This document shows, one piece after another, positions 17,031 to 26,500 of a stretch of 51,669 nucleotides of DNA. Source of the DNA: Lactobacillus sp. MRS-253-APC-2B. Its GTDB lineage: Bacteria; Bacillota; Bacilli; Lactobacillales; Lactobacillaceae. The stretch covers positions 1 to 51,669 of the forward strand of contig NZ_JABAFO010000012.1 in assembly GCF_012843675.1 (NCBI RefSeq), read 5' to 3'. Position 1 is the stretch's first letter. Each line of letters opens with the position of its first letter. The notes beneath the pieces were generated by a model. That model did not search any database. It was given only the letters and a program-made list of their open reading frames with translations, and was not told the origin of the DNA. The translations under genes were made by a program, and so were the position numbers.

Positions 17031-17069
17031 GTAAAACGTTTGCTGCAACGTTTTCGCAAATTAATTATA
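17031..17069 (-). promoter_or_regulatory. ppaC promoter -10 with cre-like element
   Basis: On the minus strand TATAAT lies at 17069 to 17064; no good -35 is seen at the right distance. Between it and the gene, gtaaaacgtttgct (17031-17044, plus strand) matches the CcpA cre consensus TGWAARCGYTWNCW at 12 of 14 positions, failing the first two. Position downstream of the start site would suit roadblock repression. Tentative. Confidence 0.35.
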
Positions 17070-17139
17070 CCCTTTTATTTTAGCACGACCAGCTCTTAAA
17101 TGGGAATCTAATTTCATTTCAGGTGCATATTTATGCAGA

Positions 17140-19626
17140 CTATGAAATTGAATCCGTCAGATCGAGCTGCTCGCTTGTCGCTGTTTCGGTCAGCTGGGGC
17201 TTGATGCGCAGCTTAACCGGAATGCCCTGACTTTCGGTATCAATTACAAAAGTACCGTTTGAATGAGCCGTTCCCAAATGGTGATCCGTAATCAAAACAT
17301 CCTGGAACAGCGGCCGATCGGTAATGATCTCAACGGCGCCTTGATAGTCGGCATCATAAGGCAAAAAGTCGACCAGCTTGTGCGGCAGCTTCTTCAAACA
17401 GTGCAGCACCAGTTCGCCGCGTCTTGCCCGTGCGCCAAGCTTGATGTCGGCTACGGCCATTTCTTTAAAGGCCCCGCGCTGAGTTACCATGGCCAGATGC
17501 TGATCCTCATCAACCAGCTGCAGGTCAACCATTCTGTCATCGTCATGCAGATTAATGGCCCGTACCCCCGTCGTTCTGACCCCGGCAATCGGTACTTCAG
17601 CTACGTCAAAGCGAACGGCATAGCCTTCATGACTGATTGCCAGCAGCGACTGCGCGGTATCTTTTGGCTCATAATACATTACGTTAACGACTTGAGCGTC
17701 ATCGCTCTTGAGCTTCATGTAGACCGTCGCCGTGCTCTTATAACGGGATCCTGGCTGATATTCCTTGAACTCAGTCTGCTTGACCTGACCATCGCTGGTT
17801 CCCATCAGCAGCGTTCCTGGCATATCCAGCCGATCAAAAATCAGTGCCTTGATAATCTCTTCACCCGCGGCCAGGCCGATCGTTTGTGAAATATGCTCAC
17901 CAACGTCCTTCCAGCGCACATCAGTCAATTCATGCACCGGCCGATAGATCAGATGGCCAAGATTGGTGAACATGAACAGGTGCGCCAGCGTACTGGTTTC
18001 TTGAATCAGCAGCGGATAGTCGTCTTCGCGCAAACCGTCTTCTTCAACATTGGAAGCCTTAAATGACCGCAGACTGCTGCGCTTGATGTAGCCGGCTTTG
18101 GAAACCAATACGACCACGTCTTCTTTAGCGACCGTAACCTTAGTGTCGATCTCCAGTTTTTGAACCTTGCTTTGAATCTCAGTCCGGCGCGGCGTCGCAA
18201 ATTCTTTTTTAATCGTCCGCATTTCTTGGCGCAGCACTTTAGCCAGCTCTTTTTCATCGTTTAAAATCAGCTGATATTCGGCAATCTGATCATTCAGACG
18301 CTTTTGCTCATCTTCAAGCGCCGTCACGTCAGTATTGGTCAGCCGATACAGCTGCATGGTAACAATGGCTTCGGCTTGCGGATCATCAAAGCCCAGCGAT
18401 TCAATCAGATTCTGCTTAGCATCAGCCCGGTTTTTAGAAGCCCGAATCGTTTTGATGACCTGATCCAGCATACTGAGTGCCTTGATCAGCCCTTCAACGA
18501 TATGGAGCCGCTTTTGTGCTTTGTTCAGATCAAAGCGCGTCCGCCGCATGATAATCTCTTTTTGAAAACTCAAATAAGAGGTCAAGATATGCTTTAAACC
18601 TACACGCATTGGTCGTTGATTATCTATGGCGACCATGTTGAAGTTGTAGTTGATCTGCAAGTCGGTGTTTTTTAGCAGATAGTTTAAGATCCCCTCGGCA
18701 TTGGCGCCGCGCTTCAGCTCAATCGCGATGCGCAGGCCGCTGCGGTCAGTCTCATCGCGAGCTTCAGCGATTCCCTCAACCTTTTTGGCCAGACGCAGGT
18801 CGTTGATTCGCTTGACCAGCTGGGCCTTGTTGACTTCATATGGAATCTCCGTGATATTGATCTGCTGCCGACCGCCACGCAACGTCTCGATACTGGTCTT
18901 AGCCCGTACGACGATGCGTCCCCGACCAGTTTCATAGGCTTTTTTGATTCCTTCCTTGCCTTGAATGATCCCGCCAGTTGGGAAATCAGGACCAGGCACG
19001 AATTCCATCAGCTTATCCAGACTGGCCGTGGGATGCCCAAGCAGGTAGATCAGTGCATCAATCAGCTCGCCCAGATTATGCGTCGGAATTTCCGTGGCAT
19101 AGCCGGCTGAGATCCCAGTTGCACCATTGACCAGCAAATTGGGAATGCGGGCTGGCAAGACAGTCGGCTCTTTTTCGGTATCGTCAAAGTTCAGCGTCAT
19201 ATCAACCGTATCTTTGTCGATATCCTTGAGCATCAAACCGGCAATCTTGCTTAAACGAGCCTCGGTATAACGCATGGCAGCCGGTGGATCACCATCCATC
19301 GACCCGTTGTTGCCGTGCATTTCAATCAATGGGTCACGCAGCTTCCAATCCTGACTCATCCGTACCAGTGCTTCATAAATGGAACTGTCGCCGTGCGGGT
19401 GGAAGTTACCCATTACGTTACCAACTGACTTGGCTGACTTCCGAAAGCCTTTATCATAGGTATTGCCATCCTTGTTCATGGCAAACAGGATCCGGCGCTG
19501 AACCGGTTTGAGGCCATCGCGAATATCCGGCAGGGCCCGTTCTTGAATGATGGACTTGGAATACCGGCCGAAGCGATCGCCCATCAAGTCTTCCAAAGTC
19601 ATGTTTTCGATTTTTGGCTCACTCAT
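17140..19626 (-). CDS. parC: DNA topoisomerase IV subunit A
   Basis: 828 aa. The N-terminal breakage-reunion domain shows ERALPDIRDGLKPVQRRIL, the quinolone region HPHGDSSIYEALVRMSQDW and the catalytic Tyr in AAMRYTEARLS (about residue 120). The quinolone-determining Ser and Glu have the wild-type form (GDSSIYE). The C-terminal half carries the beta-pinwheel. Works with ParE to decatenate daughter chromosomes. Starts 13 bp after the parE stop, with AGGAGTG in the gap: one operon. Confidence 0.97.
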   Translation of the reverse strand: MSEPKIENMTLEDLMGDRFGRYSKSIIQERALPDIRDGLKPVQRRILFAMNKDGNTYDKGFRKSAKSVGNVMGNFHPHGDSSIYEALVRMSQDWKLRDPLIEMHGNNGSMDGDPPAAMRYTEARLSKIAGLMLKDIDKDTVDMTLNFDDTEKEPTVLPARIPNLLVNGATGISAGYATEIPTHNLGELIDALIYLLGHPTASLDKLMEFVPGPDFPTGGIIQGKEGIKKAYETGRGRIVVRAKTSIETLRGGRQQINITEIPYEVNKAQLVKRINDLRLAKKVEGIAEARDETDRSGLRIAIELKRGANAEGILNYLLKNTDLQINYNFNMVAIDNQRPMRVGLKHILTSYLSFQKEIIMRRTRFDLNKAQKRLHIVEGLIKALSMLDQVIKTIRASKNRADAKQNLIESLGFDDPQAEAIVTMQLYRLTNTDVTALEDEQKRLNDQIAEYQLILNDEKELAKVLRQEMRTIKKEFATPRRTEIQSKVQKLEIDTKVTVAKEDVVVLVSKAGYIKRSSLRSFKASNVEEDGLREDDYPLLIQETSTLAHLFMFTNLGHLIYRPVHELTDVRWKDVGEHISQTIGLAAGEEIIKALIFDRLDMPGTLLMGTSDGQVKQTEFKEYQPGSRYKSTATVYMKLKSDDAQVVNVMYYEPKDTAQSLLAISHEGYAVRFDVAEVPIAGVRTTGVRAINLHDDDRMVDLQLVDEDQHLAMVTQRGAFKEMAVADIKLGARARRGELVLHCLKKLPHKLVDFLPYDADYQGAVEIITDRPLFQDVLITDHHLGTAHSNGTFVIDTESQGIPVKLRIKPQLTETATSEQLDLTDSIS

Positions 19627-19639
19627 TGACTATCACTCC

Positions 19640-21643
19640 TTACTTTTGATTCCAAGTCGTAATCGTTGGCGTCTTGGATTTTTGCCCCCGATTTTCCATC
19701 AACTGATCGGATTCTTCATCATCGCTGAGCGTGAACTGAACGTTTTCTTCAATCCACTTCCGCCGTGGTGCTACCTTATCACCCATCAAAGTGGTGACGC
19801 GTTTTTCAGCCAGCTCAGCATCCTCGATCCGTACGCGAATCAAGGTCCGCGTATCTGGATTCATCGTGGTTTCCCAAAGCTGATCCGCATTCATCTCACC
19901 AAGACCCTTAAAGCGCTGCAATTGTGCACCACGGATCTTCTTGGTCAGTTGCGTCAGTTGGTCGTTGGTCCAAGCGTACTGAATCTTGGTCTTGGCACCC
20001 TTGCCAGACTGCACTCGATAAAGTGGCGGCAAAGCAATGTAAATCTTGCCGGCTTCGATCATTGGCCGCATGTACTTATAGAAAAACGTCAGCAGCAGAA
20101 TTTGAATATGGGCCCCATCATCATCGGCATCAGTCATGATAATGATCTTATCGTAATTGGAATCAGCAACGTTGAACTCGCTGCCGACGCCGGCCCCAAC
20201 CGTGTAGATAATCGTATTGAGCTCTTCATTTTTCAAGACATCATCCAGTTTAGCCTTTTCTGTATTCAGGACTTTACCACGTAATGGCAAAATTGCCTGG
20301 AACTTTCGGTCACGCCCCTGCTTGGCACTACCACCGGCTGAGTCACCTTCGACCAAGAACAGTTCATTTTTGGTAGCATCTTTGGATTGAGCCGGGGTCA
20401 GTTTACCTGACAGATTGCGTTCCTTGCGACCTTTACGCTTTGATCCGCGTGATTCGTCACGAGCCTTGCGCGCAGCCTCGCGTGCCTGACGTGCCTTGAG
20501 TGCTTTTCGGATCAGCTGTTGGGCTTCATCGCCATTTTCCATCAGCACGTAGCTTAGCTGGTCGCTGACGATTGAGTCAACGATCTTCCGGGCTTCTGGC
20601 GTCCCCAGCTTGTCTTTGGTCTGGCCCTCAAACTGGAGAAGCCGTTCTGGAATTCGTACTGATACGACTGCCGTCAAGCCTTCACGTACATCAGATCCTT
20701 CCAGGTTTTTATCGCGTTCTTTTAGCAAACCGACTTTTCTGGCATATTCATTGAAAGTCTTGGTCCAGGCATTGCGAAAACCGGCTTCATGCGTGCCGCC
20801 ATCTGGAGTGCGCACGTTGTTGACAAAGCTTAAGACGTTTTCTGAATAGCCATCATTATACTGAGCCGCGACCTCTACCTCAACGCCATCCTGCTTGCCA
20901 TCAAAATACATGATCTGACCCAGGGTATCTTTGTCTTCATTCAAATAGTCGACAAAGTCCTTGATGCCATCTTCAAACTGAAAGACCTCTTCTTTTTCCT
21001 GACCAGCACGCTTGTCGGTCAGCGTAATCTTCAGCCCCTTGAGCAAGAAAGCCGACTCACGCAGCCTTCTGGCCAAAGTGTCGTAGTTATAGACCGTCGT
21101 TGAAAAGATTTTTGGATCCGGCTTAAAGGTTACCGTGGTCCCCGATCCAGCGCGGGTATTGCCCAGTTTTTTAAGGGTACCGACTGGATTACCGCCGTCG
21201 ACAAATTTTTCCTGATAGCGAACGTGATCGCGCACAATCGTCAGCGTCAGCTTGGAAGACAGGGCATTAACGACCGAGGCCCCAACCCCATGCAGACCAC
21301 CAGATGTCTTGTAGCCATCATCTTGACCAAACTTACCCCCGGCGTGCAACACGGTCATAATGACTTCAGGCGTCGGTTTGCCTGAAGCATGCATTCCTAC
21401 TGGCATCCCACGACCATGATCCTGGACTGTGATTGAATTGTCAGGTTCGATCGTGACATTGATCTCATCACCAAAGCCAGACAAAGCCTCATCGACTGCA
21501 TTGTCGACAATTTCGTATACCAAATGGTGCAGGCCATAGGTATCCGTTGAACCGATATACATCCCCGGCCGTTTGCGCACTGCTTCCAGCCCTTTAAGGA
21601 TTTTAATGGAGGATGCATCATATTGATATTCTTGTTCTGCCAA
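19640..21643 (-). CDS. parE: DNA topoisomerase IV subunit B
   Basis: 667 aa. GHKL ATPase motifs: VDNAVDEALSG (N-box), DHGRGMPVG, and TSGGLHGVGASVVNAL (ATP lid). The TOPRIM domain has LVEGDSAGGSAKQGRDRKFQ and MTDADDDGAHI. The start is TTG at 21643 with a perfect AGGAGG eight bases before it; no ATG fits better. Divergent from plsY, a layout common in lactobacilli, which with the paired parC separates it from gyrB. Confidence 0.97.
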   Translation of the reverse strand: MAEQEYQYDASSIKILKGLEAVRKRPGMYIGSTDTYGLHHLVYEIVDNAVDEALSGFGDEINVTIEPDNSITVQDHGRGMPVGMHASGKPTPEVIMTVLHAGGKFGQDDGYKTSGGLHGVGASVVNALSSKLTLTIVRDHVRYQEKFVDGGNPVGTLKKLGNTRAGSGTTVTFKPDPKIFSTTVYNYDTLARRLRESAFLLKGLKITLTDKRAGQEKEEVFQFEDGIKDFVDYLNEDKDTLGQIMYFDGKQDGVEVEVAAQYNDGYSENVLSFVNNVRTPDGGTHEAGFRNAWTKTFNEYARKVGLLKERDKNLEGSDVREGLTAVVSVRIPERLLQFEGQTKDKLGTPEARKIVDSIVSDQLSYVLMENGDEAQQLIRKALKARQAREAARKARDESRGSKRKGRKERNLSGKLTPAQSKDATKNELFLVEGDSAGGSAKQGRDRKFQAILPLRGKVLNTEKAKLDDVLKNEELNTIIYTVGAGVGSEFNVADSNYDKIIIMTDADDDGAHIQILLLTFFYKYMRPMIEAGKIYIALPPLYRVQSGKGAKTKIQYAWTNDQLTQLTKKIRGAQLQRFKGLGEMNADQLWETTMNPDTRTLIRVRIEDAELAEKRVTTLMGDKVAPRRKWIEENVQFTLSDDEESDQLMENRGQKSKTPTITTWNQK

Positions 21644-21681
21644 CGAAAGGCCCTCCTCATGATTTTTTAGTAACGTTTTTT

Positions 21682-21710
21682 AATATAACTGATTTGGCAA
21701 AATTTATCAA
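21682..21710 (-). promoter_or_regulatory. parE-parC promoter
   Basis: Minus strand: TTGATA (21710 to 21705), 17 bp, TATATT (21687 to 21682), about 40 bp before the parE start. Confidence 0.7.
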
Positions 21711-21761
21711 AGAAATTTTGCAAACATCTGTGCCCCATTATTTTAACATATCAAAGTAAGG

Positions 21762-21789
21762 TTGCCGATGCCACTCAATGTGCTATTAT
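21762..21789 (+). promoter_or_regulatory. plsY promoter
   Basis: TTGCCG (21762-21767), 16 bp, TATTAT (21784-21789), about 40 bp before the plsY start. Confidence 0.5.
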
Positions 21790-21830
21790 AACAATTATGC
21801 AATCATTATCGAGGGAGTTTTGAATGATTT

Positions 21831-22460
21831 ATGATTTTTAAAATCTGTTTAATGGCGACCGTTGCCTACCTTTTGGGCTCGATTCCTTGGGGGCTTTGGA
21901 TTGGTCAGACATTCTACCATAAGGATATTCGCAAGTTCGGCAGTGGTAATATCGGCACGACCAATACCCTGCGTGTTTTGGGACCTAAAGCAGGCGTAAC
22001 CGTACTGTTTCTTGATATGTTCAAGGGGACCCTGGCAGCCTGTCAACCATACTTCTTTCACTGCAGTCAGACCGTCAACCCGCTTTTGATTGGCTTATTT
22101 GCCGTTTTGGGGCACACCTGCTCGATTTTTGATCATTTTCATGGTGGCAAGGCTGTTGCAACTAGTGCTGGGATCTTGCTGGCATATAACCCGCTGCTTT
22201 TTTTGGTTGCCTGGGTCATTTATCTGACGGTATTATTATTGACCAGCATGGCCAGTGCGGCTGGTATGGTCGGTATTACCGCGATTTTCGTCATTGCCTT
22301 ATGCATTCACGACTGGGTCTTGGCAGCCATTGCGGGATTCTTGACGGTGGTAATCATCTGGCTGCACCGCGCCAACATCAAACGCATCTTCAATGGTACC
22401 GAATCGCTGGTTCATTTCGGATTAGGCTATCGGCGGCGGCAAAAAAGGAATCAAAAATAA
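21831..22460 (+). CDS. plsY: Acyl-phosphate:glycerol-3-phosphate acyltransferase
   Basis: 209 aa integral membrane protein. The family motifs are clear: LGSIPWG (about 15), GSGNIGTTNTLRVLG (about 38-52), DMFKGTL, and GHTCSIFDHFHGGKAVATSAG (about 93-113). It makes lysophosphatidic acid from acyl phosphate and glycerol 3-phosphate, the first step of phospholipid synthesis. A second ATG at 21824, in another frame, opens a five-codon ORF that overlaps the true start; GAGGGAG lies ahead of both. Confidence 0.96.
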   Translation: MIFKICLMATVAYLLGSIPWGLWIGQTFYHKDIRKFGSGNIGTTNTLRVLGPKAGVTVLFLDMFKGTLAACQPYFFHCSQTVNPLLIGLFAVLGHTCSIFDHFHGGKAVATSAGILLAYNPLLFLVAWVIYLTVLLLTSMASAAGMVGITAIFVIALCIHDWVLAAIAGFLTVVIIWLHRANIKRIFNGTESLVHFGLGYRRRQKRNQK

Positions 22461-22471
22461 TTAAGCTTGTG

Positions 22472-22514
22472 ATCGCATTATTTGGCAGCAAAAGCCGAGT
22501 TGAATGCGATTTTT
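22472..22514 (+). terminator. Terminator of plsY
   Basis: ATCGCATT (22472-22479) pairs with AATGCGAT (22503-22510), with inner GGC/GCC, followed by T-rich sequence. Confidence 0.8.
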
Positions 22515-22553
22515 ATTTTGGGATAATTTAGGCAATCGTTTTCCCGGCACCCC

Positions 22554-22581
22554 TTGCAAAAACATTGTAAGCGCTTATAAT
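22554..22581 (+). promoter_or_regulatory. Promoter with overlapping cre (CcpA) site
   Basis: TTGCAA (22554-22559), 16 bp, TATAAT (22576-22581). The spacer and -10 are covered by TGTAAGCGCTTATA (22566-22579), which matches the cre consensus TGWAARCGYTWNCW at 13 of 14 positions. CcpA binding here should block RNA polymerase, so the SDR gene downstream is likely under carbon catabolite repression. Confidence 0.8.
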
Positions 22582-22630
22582 TAGGTGTAACGATTTCCTA
22601 AAATCAATCACTAATATCGAGGTGCTTTTT

Positions 22631-23404
22631 ATGAGTTCATTTAATCAACAAAGTTTTCAGCTTAATGACAAGGTTGCTCTGATCACTGGTGGGGCCAGTG
22701 GTCTGGGCCAAAACTATGCAAAGGCGCTGTCGCTTTACGGCGCGAACATTTTCGTCGTTTCAAACTCGCAGCGCGGTTGGGAAGAAACTCGTCAAGCGGT
22801 CGAAAGAAATGGACAAAAGATCGGGTTTCTGCAACGTGATATCACTGAACCAGGCTGTGCCGATGAAATCATCGCGCAATGCGTCAAAGAAATGGGTGGC
22901 CTGGACATTCTGGTCAATAATGCCGGTATTCAGATTCGCAATGACGTCTTAGCATTCAAGGATACAGATTGGGATAAGGTAATCAATTTGAACCTTAACG
23001 CTCTTTATCACATGTCCCAAGCGGCCGCTAAATACATGGCCAAGCAAAAGCATGGCAAAATCATCAATATTGGCTCAATGCAGTCCTACCGCGCTGGTAA
23101 GTTCATCTTCCCCTACACGGCTGCCAAACATGGCGTGTTGGGTCTGACCAAGGCCTACGCTGATGCTCTCGCAAAGTACAACATCCAAGTCAACGGGCTG
23201 GCGCCGGGCTACATTTTAACGGACATGACTAAGTCGCTGGCCGAAGATCCAGTCCGGGGACCCGAGATTAAAGAACACATTCCTTCCGGTGAATGGGGAC
23301 GCCCTGAACAACTAATGGGACCAATGGTATTTTTGGCCAGCCCGGCATCAGATTACGTAACGGGCGTGATGCTGCCGGTCGACGGCGGTTATCTGCTGCG
23401 CTGA
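22631..23404 (+). CDS. SDR oxidoreductase, KduD / gluconate-5-dehydrogenase-like
   Basis: 257 aa from ATG 22631, six bases after GAGGTG; a GTG three codons upstream overlaps that site and is less likely. Classical SDR: TGGASGLGQNYAKAL (cofactor, about 18-32), NNAGIQ (about 96), catalytic Ser in GSMQSYRAGK, Tyr-x-x-x-Lys in YTAAK (about 159-163), and a C-terminus ending VDGGYLLR. The sequence is closest in style to 2-deoxy-gluconate/keto-deoxy sugar acid dehydrogenases. A cre site on its promoter supports a role in use of a secondary sugar or sugar acid. Exact substrate not determined. Confidence 0.85.
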   Translation: MSSFNQQSFQLNDKVALITGGASGLGQNYAKALSLYGANIFVVSNSQRGWEETRQAVERNGQKIGFLQRDITEPGCADEIIAQCVKEMGGLDILVNNAGIQIRNDVLAFKDTDWDKVINLNLNALYHMSQAAAKYMAKQKHGKIINIGSMQSYRAGKFIFPYTAAKHGVLGLTKAYADALAKYNIQVNGLAPGYILTDMTKSLAEDPVRGPEIKEHIPSGEWGRPEQLMGPMVFLASPASDYVTGVMLPVDGGYLLR

Positions 23405-23449
23405 CAAAATTAGCTTGAATTGCAAGGTAAACACATTATTATATAAATC

Positions 23450-23496
23450 AACAGCGATCGACTATGTAGAATTACATCCATCGACCGCTGTTTTTA
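23450..23496 (+). terminator. Terminator of the SDR gene
   Basis: ACAGCG.TCGA pairs with TCGA.CGCTGT across a long AT-rich loop that itself pairs (ATGTA/TACAT); five T follow. Confidence 0.8.
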
Positions 23497-23521
23497 ATTT
23501 TAATAAGAATATAAAAATCCA

Positions 23522-23565
23522 ATAAGAAAGGCCGAGCACAGGTAACCTCCCAGTACTCGACCTTT
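23522..23565 (-). terminator. Terminator of the giant mucus-binding gene
   Basis: Minus strand: AGGTCGAGTAC pairs with GTGCTCGGCCT (G-U allowed) around a loop with GGAGGTTACC, followed by TTCTTATT. Confidence 0.7.
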
Positions 23566-23599
23566 TGCTATTATGACAGTAAATTTCTAAAGCAAAATA

Positions 23600-26500
23600 C
23601 TAATCTTCACGATGCTTCTTGTGCGTACCAAGCAACGTCAGCAACGCGGAGAAGCTAGCCATTCCTAAGCCTACAGCTGCTGTCGCCTCATTTGCATCAT
23701 TGCCAGTCTGCGGCAGTGTTGCTGATTTAGCCTCGCTTGCTGCTGATGATTCGGCTGGCTGGTTGGTTGGCGTCGTTTGATCTGGAACAGCCGGTGACTG
23801 CGAGTGTAATGGTTCAACCGAATCGGCTGGCATTACATCCGGCGTACTTGGCGTATAGCCCGGCACTTCTGGTCTTGGCTCGTTTGGTACCACCTTGCTT
23901 GGATCGCTTGATTTAATTGGCATACCCGGTGTTATTGGCTTGCTTGGGTTCATCGGGTTAGCCGGCGTCGTTGGCGTTTCATTCTTGGTGTATGGTACCG
24001 GCGTGTCCTTCGTTGGATCTTCCGGCGTCACACTTGGCGTTTCTGGCGTATAGCCTGGAACGGTTGGCGTTGGCTCATTTGGTACCACCTTGCTTGGATC
24101 ATTAGGATCGTTTTGGTAGCTTGGCGTGCCTGCGCCTGGAATTGGCGTACCGTTTGGATCCACTGGAACGATCTTACCAACCTTCTTGTAGACAAACTTT
24201 GCAGTTTCATCGCCATTGCCAAATGTCCCCTTCGTATTCTCCTGTTTTGCCAGAACGTAGCCATTGATGACCTTAGCATCCCCAGTTGCGTCAAAAGCAT
24301 CGCCATTCTTGTAGGAGCTACCCTTGGATACGCTCGGTAACAGTTCATTGCCGTCTTCATCGACGAACTGCTCCGTCAAACCATACTGATTCTGCGTGTA
24401 TGGTACTGGCGTGTCTTTGCCTGGATCGGTTGGCGTAACCGGACTTGGATCGACCGGCGTGTAGCCTGGAACATCCGGAAGCGGCTCATTTGGTACCACT
24501 TTGCTTGGATCATTAGGGTCGTTTTGGTAGATTGGCGTATCCGTGCCTGGAATTGGATTGCCGTTTGGATCCACTGGAACAATCTTGCCGTTTGGCGCGT
24601 AGGTTACCGTTTCTGCCACGTCTGGATTCTCAACCGTTGCCGTCAGTCCGCCCGCTGTCTTCTTATCGGCATGGTAGCCATCAATTACCGGCGTGTCTTC
24701 CGTACCAAAAGTATTAGAACCTTGCCAGTCGCTGGTTGAAAGGACTTTGCCCGTAACCTTGTCAATCGTTACCGTCCGCGTAAAGGCGTCTTCTTTGGTC
24801 TGAACCTTATCAGCTGGCGTTTCATCGCCGACTCCAACGTAGTGAATCGTTTGGGTCGCTGCCTTAATCAGATTTTCGCGCGCGGTTGCCGGCGGATAGA
24901 CTGGACTGTTAGGATCACTTGGGTTGATTGGCTCGCCCGGTGTTCCTGACTGGCCTGGCTTATCTGGAGTAACAGTGACGGTACCGTGCTTGAGGTGAAC
25001 CTCGAAAGGCTGGTCGTGCTTGTCGTCATTGTCAAAGACGATTTCGGCACCGTTGGTGGAATCGCTCACCAGCACGTAGCCAAGATCCTTGTAGGCTTGA
25101 ATGTCCTTGGCGGTAGTGTAGCCAGACTTGGCCTTCGTCTTGCCGCTAAGCGGCGTGGTCTTCAGGGTCTTGCCCGTCGTGTCGTCAATGTACGTGACGG
25201 TAGCCTTCTGGTCGTCAGCCGTGTAGGTAACGACTTCGGTAATGTCGGCAGCGTCGTGTGCCACGTCCTTGTTGGAAACGACCGTCTTGTCAGGCGTGTA
25301 GCCCGTCTGCTCAGGGCTTGGAATGTCCTTGAAGTCCTGGTTCTGGCTCCAGTCAGTCTTAATGACTTCCCCAGTAACCTTGTCGATTACCTTGGTAGCG
25401 GTGTATGACAGCTGGTCGTTTACTGCAGCTGGCGCCTTCGATCCGTCGCTCATCTTGTAGGTGATGTTCCGATTTACAGTGTCCGTAAGCCCAGCCTTGT
25501 CAGTACCGTCTGGGTAGTGGGCAGAGCCTTTCCCAGGGTTGATCGGCGTTCCTGGCTGGCCTGGATTATCTGGAGTAACAGTGACGGTGCCGTGCGTGAG
25601 TTGAACCGCGAAGTTCTGGTCGTGCTTGTCGTCATTGTCAAAGACGATTTCGGCACCCTTGGTGTCATCGCTCACCAGCACGTAGCCAAGATCCTTGTAG
25701 GCTTGAATGTCCTGGGCGGTAGTGTAGTCAGACTTGGCATTCGTCTTGCCGCTAAGCGGCACGGTCTTTAGGACCTTGTTCGCGTCATTGTCGTCAACGT
25801 ACTTGACGGTAGCCTTTTGGGCATTGGCCGTGTAGGTAACCGTCTTTTCAGTCTGGGCTGGAGAATCGGCATTGACCGCTACGCCGTCAATGGCCGTCTG
25901 ATCCGGCGTGTAGCCTGGAATCGTTGGCGATTTGACCGTGGCGAAGGTCTGTGACGGCTGATCCCAAGCCTGCCAAGTCGTATCGCCCGTAACCAGGTCC
26001 TTCGTTCCCTTGCGAGTAAAGGTCAGCGGAGCTGATTGCTGGTCGTCGGCCGCCTTGTTTTTGTCTGCGTACTGGTAGTGTACGATCAGCGTCTTGGTGC
26101 AGCTGTCGCTTGCGTCCTGCGTACCATGCTTGAAGTGAACCTCAAAGGTCTGGTCGCTCTTGTCGTCATGATCAAAGACTAAGTTTTCACCATTCGTTTG
26201 ATCACTAATCAAATCATAATGCTTACTGATAAAGTCTTGAATATCGGATTTAGCGTCGTAACCAGCACTTTCATCCGAATGACCGATCTTATTAACCGTC
26301 TTCAAAGTCTTACCGGTAGTATCATCAATAAAGTCAACACTTAGCTTCTGTGCATCAGCATTATAAACAACTGTCTTTTCCGTCATTTCTGGCGAATCTG
26401 CAGTGACACTAACATTGTTAATCTTAACTTGATCTGGAGTGTAGCCACCAATTACTGGTGAATCAATTTCAGCAAATGTCTGTGCAGGCTGATCCCAGGC

